NCBI RefSeq assembly: GCF_001006285.1
Contig: NZ_LBBT01000184.1
Coordinates: 18,665 to 82,664, forward strand
From: Paraclostridium benzoelyticum
GTDB taxonomy: Bacteria; Bacillota; Clostridia; Peptostreptococcales; Peptostreptococcaceae
Length of the DNA stretch: 64,000 bases
Direction of reading: 5' to 3'
The notes below the pieces were generated by a model, which saw nothing but the letters and a program-made list of their open reading frames with translations, did no database searches and was not told the origin of the DNA. Made by a program: the position numbers and the translations under genes. Positions 8,826 through 18,214 of the stretch are shown here, piece by piece (position 1 is the stretch's first letter; each line of letters opens with the position of its first letter).

Positions 8826-10739
8826 CTATTCTAAATTAAAATCTATATTAACAATAAATAAATCACCTATTATATCTACTTTTAAATTTCCATCTTGAGC
8901 TTCTATAAATCCCTTAGCTATCGCAAGCCCAAGTCCAGATCCTTCAGTATTTCTTGATAAGTCTCCTCTTGTAAATCTTTCAGTTATTTCATCTGGATTA
9001 AAGTTAAGCTTGTACTTAGATACATTCTTAAAACTTATATATACCTTATCATTTATTGCTTCTAAGTCTAAATATACTCTAGTTCCCTCTAAAGAATATT
9101 TCAGTATGTTAGAAATTATATTTTCAAATACTCTAAAAGTCTTTTTACCATCTGCTAATATGTATACCTCATGATCAGGTGTATTCACTATAAATTCTAG
9201 TTTAGATTCACCTATATATTCTTCCATCTCTACTAGAGTTTGAGTAAGTAATTGGTTTATATCTGTTTTCTCTATATCTAATTCTATATTGTTACTTCCA
9301 ATCTTAGATGCTTCAAATAAGTCCTCGATTAAGACTTTTAATCTTTGAGACCTTTTATCTAAAACTTGTATATAATCCTTTATGTAATCAGGTTGTATAT
9401 CTTCATTTTTCATTAAACTTATATAGTTAATCATAGCTGTAAGAGGAGTTTTTAAATCATGAGATACATTTGTGATAAGTTCATTTTTCATTCTCTCACT
9501 TTTTACTCTTTCTTCAACTGCTACATTTATAGTTTGTCCCATTTCATTTATGTCGCATACTATATCATTAAATAATGAATCTTTCTTTATCTCTATTTTA
9601 TATTCTATATTTCCATCTTTTATTTCAGAAATTCCATTTCTTATTTTTTCAATCTTTTTTACTTTATCTATTATAACTAAAATAGCAATTATGCATAAAG
9701 TTATATATATAAACGGAGCAATATACATTATAAATTCATTTACTATGTAATTATCCTCTGATATAAAAATTGAAATAACTTGCATTAATAATACTAGTAT
9801 AAAAACCCATATATATTTTATTATAGTGTACAATGTAGCATTTTTTATCTTTAAATCCTCTATTTTTTTTACTATTAACGTCTTAGAAAATAACCTACCT
9901 TCTTGATTTTCGCCTCTCAATAATTGACTTGAATAATATACAATATAAAGTAATCCTGTGTTAATAATAGGATAAAAAATACTCCATCCATATACTTCAG
10001 ATTGTAATATTGATAATATTAAGGCTAATAAAATTAATAATAAATTTGTAAATATAACTTTCTTATTTAGATTTTTATTCTTCATTATATATAAAGCTAA
10101 GTATGCGACTAATATTATTAATGCAATTATTTTAGAGTATATAAAAATCTTTGCATCTCTATTATTTTTAGTAAATTGTATATATCTTATATATAAAGGT
10201 TCCTTATCGTTAGTATTTTTATACTCTCGTATATCATAAGTGTATGGTATCGCTATATAAGTGCTAACATCCTCTTTTCTTGCTTGTGATAAGTTTCCAA
10301 AATTCTTGGTAGATACTCTAACTTTCTCCCCATCTATTAGCTTATACATAGTGTTTTGTTTGAAGTTAATTTCATATATCTCTGCATAGTTTTCTACAGA
10401 TTTCATATATTTATTAAATTCAAAAATATTATTCGAATATACTTCCTTACTTTTATTATTCATAACAAATATCTGAGCACAAGTGTTATTAGAAATAAAT
10501 TCTCGGCTTTCATTTCTATAATTAATCATTTTTTCGCTTGCATTATCTCCAACTACTGTATATACAGAATTCGTTGCTATTTCATACAAAGCTCGTTCGA
10601 ACTCATAGCTTTTATAAAAATCTTTATTTAAATAGTCTATATAAAAATATATATTTTGAATATTAGCGCCAATTATACTTATACAAAAACATATAACTAA
10701 CGCTGCTAAATTTTTACGTCTTATCAATTTTATATCCAA
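8826..10739 (-). CDS. Sensor histidine kinase, multi-pass membrane
   Basis: A 637-residue kinase. One N-terminal membrane helix (about 11-29) precedes a roughly 165-residue extracytoplasmic region. Further helices cluster near 200-275 and 300-362, then come the dimerisation/phosphoacceptor helix (NVSHDLKTPLTAMINYISLM, His near 426) and the HATPase domain ending in a G-box NTEGSGLGLAIAKG. It phosphorylates the response regulator encoded just upstream; the genes overlap by about 26 bases. The start is a TTG, and another TTG four codons in is possible. No transporter gene is adjacent, unlike the other four systems in the window. The signal is unknown. Confidence 0.85.
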   Translation of the reverse strand: MDIKLIRRKNLAALVICFCISIIGANIQNIYFYIDYLNKDFYKSYEFERALYEIATNSVYTVVGDNASEKMINYRNESREFISNNTCAQIFVMNNKSKEVYSNNIFEFNKYMKSVENYAEIYEINFKQNTMYKLIDGEKVRVSTKNFGNLSQARKEDVSTYIAIPYTYDIREYKNTNDKEPLYIRYIQFTKNNRDAKIFIYSKIIALIILVAYLALYIMKNKNLNKKVIFTNLLLILLALILSILQSEVYGWSIFYPIINTGLLYIVYYSSQLLRGENQEGRLFSKTLIVKKIEDLKIKNATLYTIIKYIWVFILVLLMQVISIFISEDNYIVNEFIMYIAPFIYITLCIIAILVIIDKVKKIEKIRNGISEIKDGNIEYKIEIKKDSLFNDIVCDINEMGQTINVAVEERVKSERMKNELITNVSHDLKTPLTAMINYISLMKNEDIQPDYIKDYIQVLDKRSQRLKVLIEDLFEASKIGSNNIELDIEKTDINQLLTQTLVEMEEYIGESKLEFIVNTPDHEVYILADGKKTFRVFENIISNILKYSLEGTRVYLDLEAINDKVYISFKNVSKYKLNFNPDEITERFTRGDLSRNTEGSGLGLAIAKGFIEAQDGNLKVDIIGDLFIVNIDFNLE

Positions 10740-11412
10740 CTCCCCATACCACCTTTATATATTTTGGATCTTTAGGATTTATTTCTATTTTTTCTCTTAT
10801 CCTTCTTATATGTACTGCTATTGTTCTGTCACAATTATATCCAGGTTCTTCCCAGATACTTTCATATAGTTGCCTAGATGAAAATACTCTTCCTTGATTT
10901 TTTAATAACATTTCTAATATCTTATATTCCATTGGAGTTAACTTTACTATTTCCCCATCTACTGTAACTTTTTTACTAGCATTATCAAGAACCAACGCTC
11001 CATTTTTTAATTCTTCTAGATTTTCTTGTTTGAAATTTCCTAGTGCAATGTATCGTCTCAAATTAGACTTAACTCTCGCGACTAATTCTAGGGGGTTAAA
11101 TGGTTTTGTTATATAATCATCCGCTCCCATGTTAAGCCCTATTATTTTATCTGTATCTTGAGTTTTTGCCGATACTAGTATAATTGGTATATTCTTTTGT
11201 TCTCTAATTTTTAATGTTGCACTTAATCCATCCATTTTTGGCATCATAATATCCATTAGAATTAGATGAATCTCCTTTTCAACTAATAGCTCTAATGCTT
11301 CTACTCCATCATAAGCCTTGTACACTTTTAACCCCTCGTTTTTTAAATGTATTTCCATAGATTTAACTATATCTTTATCATCATCAACTAATAATACATT
11401 CCCTTTTATCAT
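10714..11412 (-). CDS. OmpR-family response regulator
   Basis: A 232-residue two-domain regulator. The receiver has DDD acidic residues in LLVDDDKDI, the phospho-Asp in LILMDIMMPKMDG, and Thr/Lys switch residues in ILVSAKT and DDYITKPFNPLELVARV. The C-terminal winged helix contains LTPMEYKILEMLLKNQGRVFS and the RTIAVHIRRIREKIE recognition helix. I use the second ATG because a GAGGTGAGG ribosome site sits just before it. It is cotranscribed with the overlapping kinase. VanR/RegX-like by sequence feel; targets are unknown. Confidence 0.9.
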   Translation of the reverse strand: MIKGNVLLVDDDKDIVKSMEIHLKNEGLKVYKAYDGVEALELLVEKEIHLILMDIMMPKMDGLSATLKIREQKNIPIILVSAKTQDTDKIIGLNMGADDYITKPFNPLELVARVKSNLRRYIALGNFKQENLEELKNGALVLDNASKKVTVDGEIVKLTPMEYKILEMLLKNQGRVFSSRQLYESIWEEPGYNCDRTIAVHIRRIREKIEINPKDPKYIKVVWGVGYKIDKT

Positions 11413-11523
11413 TTTCCTCACCTCGCTTATCATTTTACCATGTTTATAAATAATAGTATAAGAACTATTCTTTAAGATAAAATCAATGATTTATTAAGAT
11501 TTTATTAATATTTATAAGCAAAT

Positions 11524-11560
11524 AAAAAATCACCCTTAATTGAAATAAGAGTGATTTTAA
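11524..11560 (-). terminator. Terminator downstream of the decayed hydrolase
   Basis: Stem AAAATCAC ... GTGATTTT with A/T tracts between the metallo-hydrolase fossil and the upstream end of the response regulator gene. Confidence 0.5.
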
Positions 11561-11571
11561 TAAAAGTAAAT

Positions 11572-12128
11572 TTACATACTAATATTGTTTAATGAGTTTT
11601 TTATATCTGTATTACATATCCCAACATGATAGCATATAACTCTATCAATATCATAATTTAATAGCTTTTTAATAGATTTTTTAGCTTCTTTCATATCCAA
11701 AGTATACTGCGGATTTGCCATACACAATTTATTATTTTCAATAACTAAAGCATCTCCAGCTATTAGTGTTTTACTTTCCTTGATGTAAATTGATATATGA
11801 CCTGGAGTTTCAATTATCTCAACCCCACCGCAACAATTAGACTTATCACCATCATTTAACTCTATATCTACATCAGCATTTTCTACTGATTCCAATTTCT
11901 TTTGAAAATTAAGTGCCCCTTCTTTTGGTTCTTCTGACAAACTATAATAATTGACTCTGTTTGTTGAAGTCTTAATGATTTTTCTTTTCCATTAATATAA
12001 CTTTCATCTTTTTCTGATGCTAATATTTTTATATTAGAATACTTTGACTTTAAATCAGCAGCTGACCCCATATGATCAAAATCATGATGCATTATAATTA
12101 ACTTCGTCAGTTTACTTAAATATATATT
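11572..12128 (-). pseudogene. Decayed metallo-beta-lactamase-fold hydrolase
   Basis: Two overlapping frames together resemble the core of an MBL-fold hydrolase. The upstream frame holds LTKLIIMHHDFDHMGSAADL, the metal-binding HxHxDH-type motif with an unusual HHDFDH. The downstream frame holds GVEIIETPGHISIYIKESKTLIAGDALV, the later His and Asp ligands, and ends in CYHVGICNTD. A frameshift near 11890-11940 separates them. The N-terminal strand block with the DTG region is missing: the frame upstream of 12128 runs into stops. A broken, 5'-truncated gene. A sequencing error could explain the frameshift but not the missing start. Confidence 0.75.
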
Positions 12129-12419
12129 TTTGTTTTGAACACTATTCTATTAATCTTAGAAATTTAGGATATCCGCAGTCAATGTATTCATGCCTCTACC
12201 TCCATAATTACAAATCATTTTATATAGATTATAACTATATCACCCCCACATTCAAGGTCTTATGATTATAAATACTTAGGTACTATTCTTAAGCATATTC
12301 AAAATATATCTATTTTTTAATTTCCTTAAATCTTATCTAACCTCATACTAGCTATAAATTACCAAGTTTAATGTATTAAGGTTACTTCATTCTATCCGTA
12401 ACTATTTTCCTTAATTAAA
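12129..12419. other. Gene-poor spacer
   Basis: About 290 bases between the hydrolase fossil and the helicase gene. I see no open frame of substance, no strong hairpin and no clear promoter. It may contain eroded N-terminal sequence of the hydrolase, but nothing recognisable remains. Confidence 0.4.
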
Positions 12420-15400
12420 TTATACAATCTCATAATTAGTATATTTTTTTAATATAGCACTCGAACTACTTCCTTTTGAATCTAAACATGATCTTGAACC
12501 AAAAACTAAAAATACATCTTTTGCTCTTGATACTGCTACATTCATTAAACTCTCATTATGATTTATAAAAAAACAACCATCATTATCGCCATATACAGTA
12601 GATAAAATTATTACCTTTCTTTCAGCGCCTTGAAAGGTATGAACAGTTCCTATAGAAACATTTTTTGATGCTTTTCCTAAATATTTTTCCAATTGCTTTT
12701 TTAATATTTTCACCTGAGCTTTAAATGGAGTAATTATAGCTATTATTTCATTCTCCTTTATATCACCACTGTTATTATATGAATTTATTATTACTTGATA
12801 ATTTTGTGATATCCATTTCGCAATTTCTTCAGCTTCCATTTTATTAACTCTACTACCTCCCTTTTTTTCCGATGTGCTTACTTTAATATTTTTATACCCC
12901 ATATGAGGATATTTCTTAATAGGATATTTCTTATCCTCACTTCCATTCCCCCTACAAGGCTTCAACCTCCCTTTATATACTAATTCATTACAATATGCAA
13001 TTATTTCGTTATAACATCTTCTATGTTCACTTAAAAATAATCCTTTCTCATACTTATCATATTTGCATGAGTTAACTGCAACCTTCATCACACTTGATTG
13101 AGAGCAGTTTTGTCCTGTTATCTTTAGTCTTTCAAAACTTAAATTTTGATTTACAACATTATTCTTTATTGCTAATGATTCGTCTAAAGCAGCATTTATT
13201 CCCCAGACTGGAGGTATTTGTTTTTCATCTCCTACTATAATAGCCTTTTTAGCAAGTGCGAAAGATGCCGCTGCATCTTCAGGCGAAACTTGACCTGCCT
13301 CATCTACTATTAATAAATCAATAAAATTATATAAGTAATTATCTATTTTTTCATTTTTATTGTAAATCTTGAATTGTCCTGGAAGCATAAAAAACGTCAT
13401 TACCATACATGGGGTAACCATCGCCAGTCTATGATATAAAGATGATATAACATTAGAATACGTTGTACCTCTTTGCTTTTCTGTCAAATAATCCTCTTTA
13501 AGAAGCCATCTACATTCATAATAATGGACTGCTAACCAGAATTCTATATATCTCACACTGGTATCTAAATAGTCATTTACTTTTAATATAGAACATTCAT
13601 TTATATATTTATTGACTTTACTTTCACTTTCATTATTATATTTTAATAACTCTGTAAAACTTAATTTAATTTTTTCTTGAAGAATTTTTAAACGATTTAA
13701 TTCATCTTCACTATTTTCTATGCTTTTCTTTATTATTTTTACTTCTTCATTATAATCAATTTTTTCTTTGTTTAAATGATTAATTAACCTAACATAATAA
13801 GCATAAATATCATCTATAGAGTTAAAATTATCCATGAGTTCATATTCATACGATTCTATATAAATCTGCAAATGAATTTTTATTTTTCTCGTGAAGACCT
13901 TAAATCTACTTAGTACCCTAACATACCAAGGCAATTTCGAATATATATTTTCCCATTCTACTGTTCTCTTTCTATACTCATATATTTTATTTTCATTTAT
14001 TTCTAACTTATATTTGAAATCATATATCTTATTCTTACTTTGTAATATTTTATCATCTATATTCTGAATGTATTTATCTAAACTTACTTCACCGATTACA
14101 TCTCTTAAATCTTGTAATTCTTGTATAACTTTATTTTTTATTTTATCAATATTAATAATTTCGTCATGCAATATCTTTTTACATGCATGTATATCCTTAA
14201 TTTCACTATCAAAATATTTAGATGCATTAAACAACATCTTTTCTTCTGACTTAACTATATTTTCACTAGAATCTATATCTTCTGCAAATAAATTACCTCT
14301 ATTACTAGTACACTGATACCCCTTTTTCACGGATTCATCCTTCTTTGTACTTGATGGAAAATAAGTTGCAAAACTGTTGATACCTTCAATCCAACGCATT
14401 TCTAAATTTTTAATCCCTTTTGGTAAGATTCCACCAAATGAGTCTATAATATTAGTTACAGCTTGATTATTGGTAGATGATGCAACTATTACCGGAGCTT
14501 TTTCTTCTTTTATAGCATTCTTAACATATAAATCTGCCACTATAGACTGTAATAAAGTGGTCTTTCCTGTTCCTGGTGGTCCACTTATAGCCAATAGATC
14601 TCCATCTTTTATTTCTGAAAAGTGATTAAGTGCTTCCCTCTGTGATTCAGAAAGAGGATACTCTCCTCCCATTTGACCCTTATGTTCTTTCATCTTTAAA
14701 TAAGAATCGTTCGGTATTAATTCCATAGATTTTTCAATACTCGGAGTTATAAATTTTTCATATAATAACTTAGAAGTATCGTTTTTTAATATATCTTTAT
14801 ATAAAGCTTCAATGTGAAAAGATGCATTTACTGTATCATCTAAAATAATATATATATTTTCTTCAAGTTCAATATTTTCATTATTAAAGTTCAATGTATT
14901 TTCATCATATTTAGATTTAATAACATACTCATAGAAATCTTTTGTATAATTAAAATAATCTTTCCAACTTTCTATTTTTTCTCTTTGACCAGTACTATTT
15001 GATAGAAAATCATCAATATCTTCTACATTGCCTAAACTTAATTGTGGTTCTATCATAGGAGATAAAAATTCTCTAGGTATCCACGGATGTTTTTCACTCA
15101 TACTTAAATTTCCGTCTTTATCAATATTCGCTGGCATATATAATATACCAGTTAAACTTTTTAACCTATTATTTAATACTCTTGTATCTATAAATTTAGT
15201 TTTTATAACCTTTGATATTATTATTACATCTATGCTTTTATCTTTTGAGCCTCTATTTTCCTTACTAGATAACTGCAGTTTGTTTACAATATCTAAATCA
15301 ATAGTACCTCTATATAAATCTATCTTATCAATAATCTCATATTTATTGTCTAGATTTTTTATATCAATAAATCCTTGGTTTTTTGCAATTAAAGCACTTC

Positions 15401-15428
15401 TAAAATACCTAGTTATGTTGTTAATCAT
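12420..15428 (-). CDS. UPF1-like superfamily 1 helicase (COG1112 type)
   Basis: A 1002-residue protein. A unique N-terminal region of about 260 residues is followed by an SF1 helicase: Walker A ISGPPGTGKTTLLQ at 281-294, Walker B LLIVDEAGQVSPEDAAASFA near 707, motif III VGDEKQIPPV, and the C-terminal motifs IGTVHTFQGAERKVIIL and MNVAVSRAKDVFLVFGS near 976. Residues about 390-690 are a Lys/Glu/Asn-rich insertion predicted to form long helices or coiled coil between the first and second helicase motifs. It would unwind or translocate on DNA or RNA. It stands alone between a pseudogene and a terminator. Helicases of this group occur in anti-phage systems such as Mokosh, but no partner nuclease or kinase is fused or adjacent, so a defence role is only a possibility. 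Confidence 0.8.
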   Translation of the reverse strand: MINNITRYFRSALIAKNQGFIDIKNLDNKYEIIDKIDLYRGTIDLDIVNKLQLSSKENRGSKDKSIDVIIISKVIKTKFIDTRVLNNRLKSLTGILYMPANIDKDGNLSMSEKHPWIPREFLSPMIEPQLSLGNVEDIDDFLSNSTGQREKIESWKDYFNYTKDFYEYVIKSKYDENTLNFNNENIELEENIYIILDDTVNASFHIEALYKDILKNDTSKLLYEKFITPSIEKSMELIPNDSYLKMKEHKGQMGGEYPLSESQREALNHFSEIKDGDLLAISGPPGTGKTTLLQSIVADLYVKNAIKEEKAPVIVASSTNNQAVTNIIDSFGGILPKGIKNLEMRWIEGINSFATYFPSSTKKDESVKKGYQCTSNRGNLFAEDIDSSENIVKSEEKMLFNASKYFDSEIKDIHACKKILHDEIINIDKIKNKVIQELQDLRDVIGEVSLDKYIQNIDDKILQSKNKIYDFKYKLEINENKIYEYRKRTVEWENIYSKLPWYVRVLSRFKVFTRKIKIHLQIYIESYEYELMDNFNSIDDIYAYYVRLINHLNKEKIDYNEEVKIIKKSIENSEDELNRLKILQEKIKLSFTELLKYNNESESKVNKYINECSILKVNDYLDTSVRYIEFWLAVHYYECRWLLKEDYLTEKQRGTTYSNVISSLYHRLAMVTPCMVMTFFMLPGQFKIYNKNEKIDNYLYNFIDLLIVDEAGQVSPEDAAASFALAKKAIIVGDEKQIPPVWGINAALDESLAIKNNVVNQNLSFERLKITGQNCSQSSVMKVAVNSCKYDKYEKGLFLSEHRRCYNEIIAYCNELVYKGRLKPCRGNGSEDKKYPIKKYPHMGYKNIKVSTSEKKGGSRVNKMEAEEIAKWISQNYQVIINSYNNSGDIKENEIIAIITPFKAQVKILKKQLEKYLGKASKNVSIGTVHTFQGAERKVIILSTVYGDNDGCFFINHNESLMNVAVSRAKDVFLVFGSRSCLDSKGSSSSAILKKYTNYEIV

Positions 15429-15514
15429 TTATTACGCCCCATTTTAATGTTATTTTATTTATACTTTAACATTTTATTACATTTTTTTCCATATTTTGTG
15501 TTTATGACGTAAAT

Positions 15515-15548
15515 AAAAGCACATTGATAAAATTATCAATGTGCTTTT
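15515..15548. terminator. Bidirectional terminator of the CACATTGA family
   Basis: AAAAGCACATTGATAA pairs with TTATCAATGTGCTTTT, a perfect stem with terminal A and T runs. Located between the 2-TM protein gene and the helicase gene. Confidence 0.75.
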
Positions 15549-15620
15549 CATAGGTCTCGCTAATATGCTAACTCCAAGAAATAATAACTACTTCTTTCTT
15601 CTATTCTAATTGTTATATAA

Positions 15621-15977
15621 TTATATATCACTAAAAAAGTCATCTATTTCATCATCTTTATTTTCTGGTACTCTTTCTAAATATATACTTTTTTCTTTTA
15701 TTTCTTCTTTGACTTCTGTTATATAATATATCTTTTTAACTATATATCCTAAAGTAATTAAAGATATTGTGTAAAATACAAATGGTGTAACTGTAACTAA
15801 GTAATAATTTATTACTTCTACTAACTCCTTTTTAGGATCAAATCCCTCTTTAACTAAATCTGATATGTAAACATTTGATTTATATATAATAAATATAGTG
15901 CTTAGAGCCATTAATATTGCACATATATATAATATAACTGTGAGCTTTGGTACCTTTTTTATATCTGACGATTTCAT
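15621..15977 (-). CDS. Two-helix membrane protein in ABC operon
   Basis: A 118-residue protein of no family I recognise. Two hydrophobic helices (about 11-29 and 58-82) flank a short extracytoplasmic loop, and the acidic C-terminal tail ends in DEIDDFFSDI. It begins 41 bases after the ATPase gene behind an AGGAGG site and is almost certainly the last gene of the permease-ATPase operon. It may be a small accessory subunit. Nothing in the sequence gives a catalytic role. Confidence 0.7.
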   Translation of the reverse strand: MKSSDIKKVPKLTVILYICAILMALSTIFIIYKSNVYISDLVKEGFDPKKELVEVINYYLVTVTPFVFYTISLITLGYIVKKIYYITEVKEEIKEKSIYLERVPENKDDEIDDFFSDI

Positions 15978-16017
15978 AACATCCTCCTATCATATACTGT
16001 GTTTAATTTATTTTCTA

Positions 16018-16713
16018 TTATTTGTCAGTATTAACTTTTTCCTTTTCATCTTTTATAAATAATAATTTTCCAGATTTTAATCCCCAAATTTCATCAAGGT
16101 ATGAACACACTTTCTTTGAGTGAGTAACAATGATAACACACTTGTTATGTTTATGAGCTAATGATACTAGAATATCCATAATCTTTTCTTCAGTTTCATT
16201 ATCAAGATTTCCAGTTGGTTCATCGGCAATTATTATATCTGGATTATGTGATAGCGCTCTAGCTATCCCAATTCTTTGTTGCTCTCCTCCTGATAAATTT
16301 AAAATTTTTCTATTTACTTTATCAGAATCAATACCTACATCCTGTAGTAAACCATCTATGTATTTATCTTTGTTTTCCTGCTTAGAGTTGCTTATATTCA
16401 TAGATAATAATATATTTTCTTTAGCCGTAGCATTTAATAGTAAATTGTATCCTTGAAATATAACCCCTATATCCTTTGCTCTATATAAATCTCTATCTAT
16501 ATTTTTCAAACTGTTATCCTTGTATAAAACTTCTCCACTTTTACATGTATCAAGCCCTGATATTAATGATAATAAAGTACTTTTACCCGCTCCCGATTTT
16601 CCTATTATTCCATATACTTTTCCTTTTTCAAAATCTATATTTATATCATCAAAAACATTTCTCTTAGCACCTTCATATCTATAACTTACATCCTTTAAAC
16701 TTAGTAAACTCAT
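16018..16713 (-). CDS. ABC transporter ATPase, MacB/LolD type
   Basis: A 231-residue ATPase: Walker A GKSGAGKSTLLSL near 36-48, Q-loop VIFQGYNLLL, signature LSGGEQQRIGIARAL, Walker B IIIADEPTGNLD and the switch His in IIVTHSKKV. The DEPTGNLD form is typical of ATPases that drive FtsX-type mechanotransmission permeases. It follows the permease gene by 4 bases and pairs with it. The likely role is export of, or resistance to, an envelope-active compound. Confidence 0.9.
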   Translation of the reverse strand: MSLLSLKDVSYRYEGAKRNVFDDINIDFEKGKVYGIIGKSGAGKSTLLSLISGLDTCKSGEVLYKDNSLKNIDRDLYRAKDIGVIFQGYNLLLNATAKENILLSMNISNSKQENKDKYIDGLLQDVGIDSDKVNRKILNLSGGEQQRIGIARALSHNPDIIIADEPTGNLDNETEEKIMDILVSLAHKHNKCVIIVTHSKKVCSYLDEIWGLKSGKLLFIKDEKEKVNTDK

Positions 16714-16717
16714 ATCA

Positions 16718-18115
16718 TTAATTCCTTTCTGTTAGTATTTTTCTTGGTTCATATCTATTTATATATAAAATGCCTATACCAGCAGATACTACTCCTAGTA
16801 ATAATGCTATTAGTGTAATGATTAAAATAGCTTCTCCACTTAAAAATACGTCTAATTTTTCTAAAGCTGGTGCTGTTGTACTTGGACCCCCAAACCCAAC
16901 AGTCATACTCATTGATTCAGCTTGTTTTTGAGCATCTATTTGTCCTTGTAAAAGCATATTTGAAACTGGTTGAGCGCATATGCTTCCAATGGTTAATCCT
17001 ATGCTTAAAGAAATAAGTATCATAGATAGTGTTTCAAAGATTAAACCTAACGCAACTTTGCCTTTTTTCATACCCATAGCTCTTAAAACACCTATTTCGT
17101 ATTTTCTTTCGCGAATAGCTAAAATAGAAATTAAAACTAGTATGCTTCCTCCAAATCCTAAAACTAAAGTCATAAATATCTTTGAAATATTTTTTAATCC
17201 TTCTACAGGTTTAACAATACTATTGTAACTACTTGCATCTACAGATAAATCAAATAAATCACTTAATCCCATCTCATGAGCTTCTTTATTAAACTCATCT
17301 ACTAAATCTGGATCTTTTAAGTAATATTTTGCATCCATAGTAACTAAATCTTCTTCAGATTTTTCATCATACAATTTTAAAGTATCATATGTTGTAATAA
17401 TCTCATTGCTTCTATTTAACATATGATGCTTAATTCCATAATCATTAGACTGTGCTCCATCATAATATATTCCTGATATAGTTAAATCTAGTGACTCTAA
17501 ATTATCTGGATCTTGAGGATTTTTAATTTGCATCTTATCCCCAACCTTTAAGTTATTTAACTTTGCAAACTCTTTACTAACCATAGCTTCATTATTTTTT
17601 TGTGGCATTTTACCTTCTATGATTTTTCTTGTTCCATTTTTAAATTCCTTTTTACCATCATTACTAAGTCCTCCTAAAACATTTAAGTTTGGACTTTTTT
17701 TAAGGTTTGAGTTACCACCAATAGCTACAACATTGCTCAAATCCAAATCATCTGAACCCTCTGGTTGATCTAAAGCTTTAATCTTATCACTATAACCACT
17801 AAATGTTAAACTAAATATAGTTTCCTTAATATACTTTGATTTAGAAAGTTTTTCTTTAATATCGTTAGGTACTCCTTTATTTAACTCCTCAACTTTTCCT
17901 TCGTTTATTTTTTCCTGTGTCTTCTCCATATTTGACTGTATAAAAACTTCAGCTCCAAATCTATTTTTATAATCATTTATTATCTCATTAGATGTTGTAT
18001 TAATAAGAATAGATATAGCTGTACAAGAAAGTATAGCTGTCATTATAATTCCTAATAATGTATTTCGCCCCTTATTCCTTGATAAATTTTTTAATGCATT
18101 TTTAAAAATATACAT
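16718..18115 (-). CDS. FtsX/MacB-type ABC permease
   Basis: A 465-residue permease with MacB-like topology: one N-terminal helix (about 18-40), a large periplasm-facing MacB_PCD-like domain of about 270 residues, then three helices (about 315-340, 360-385, 430-455). The coupling segment RERKYEIGVLRAMGMKKGKVALGL identifies the FtsX core. The upstream region carries the same 18-base box as the neighbouring regulator operon, so the two-component system probably controls this transporter. The substrate is unknown. Confidence 0.88.
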   Translation of the reverse strand: MYIFKNALKNLSRNKGRNTLLGIIMTAILSCTAISILINTTSNEIINDYKNRFGAEVFIQSNMEKTQEKINEGKVEELNKGVPNDIKEKLSKSKYIKETIFSLTFSGYSDKIKALDQPEGSDDLDLSNVVAIGGNSNLKKSPNLNVLGGLSNDGKKEFKNGTRKIIEGKMPQKNNEAMVSKEFAKLNNLKVGDKMQIKNPQDPDNLESLDLTISGIYYDGAQSNDYGIKHHMLNRSNEIITTYDTLKLYDEKSEEDLVTMDAKYYLKDPDLVDEFNKEAHEMGLSDLFDLSVDASSYNSIVKPVEGLKNISKIFMTLVLGFGGSILVLISILAIRERKYEIGVLRAMGMKKGKVALGLIFETLSMILISLSIGLTIGSICAQPVSNMLLQGQIDAQKQAESMSMTVGFGGPSTTAPALEKLDVFLSGEAILIITLIALLLGVVSAGIGILYINRYEPRKILTERN

Positions 18116-18169
18116 ATGAAATTCTCCTTTTCTTTAGGTTTTACTATAAGTAAATTATAATAAATATAT

Positions 18170-18187
18170 TGTTTACTCAATGTTAAC
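18170..18187 (-). promoter_or_regulatory. Response-regulator box upstream of the ABC operon
   Basis: Minus strand GTTAACATTGAGTAAACA, read as TTAACA-N5-TAAACA with the 11-base period used by OmpR/PhoB-type regulators. It ends 10 bases before a TATAAT -10 box, so it overlaps the -35 region. Sixteen of 18 bases match the box at 20089-20106. Confidence 0.7.
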
Positions 18188-18214
18188 CCTCACCTTAAAA
18201 TCTAAAAATAAATA

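Noticed and set aside
12240..12420. Possible T-box or riboswitch leader upstream of the hydrolase fossil
   Set aside because: No T-box consensus, no stable nested stems and no gene downstream that would need it.
15535..15580. Further ssrA-like fragment (GGTCTCGC) near 15.55 kb
   Set aside because: Matches only a few bases, and the following sequence does not continue as in ssrA; the neighbouring hairpin alone is not enough.
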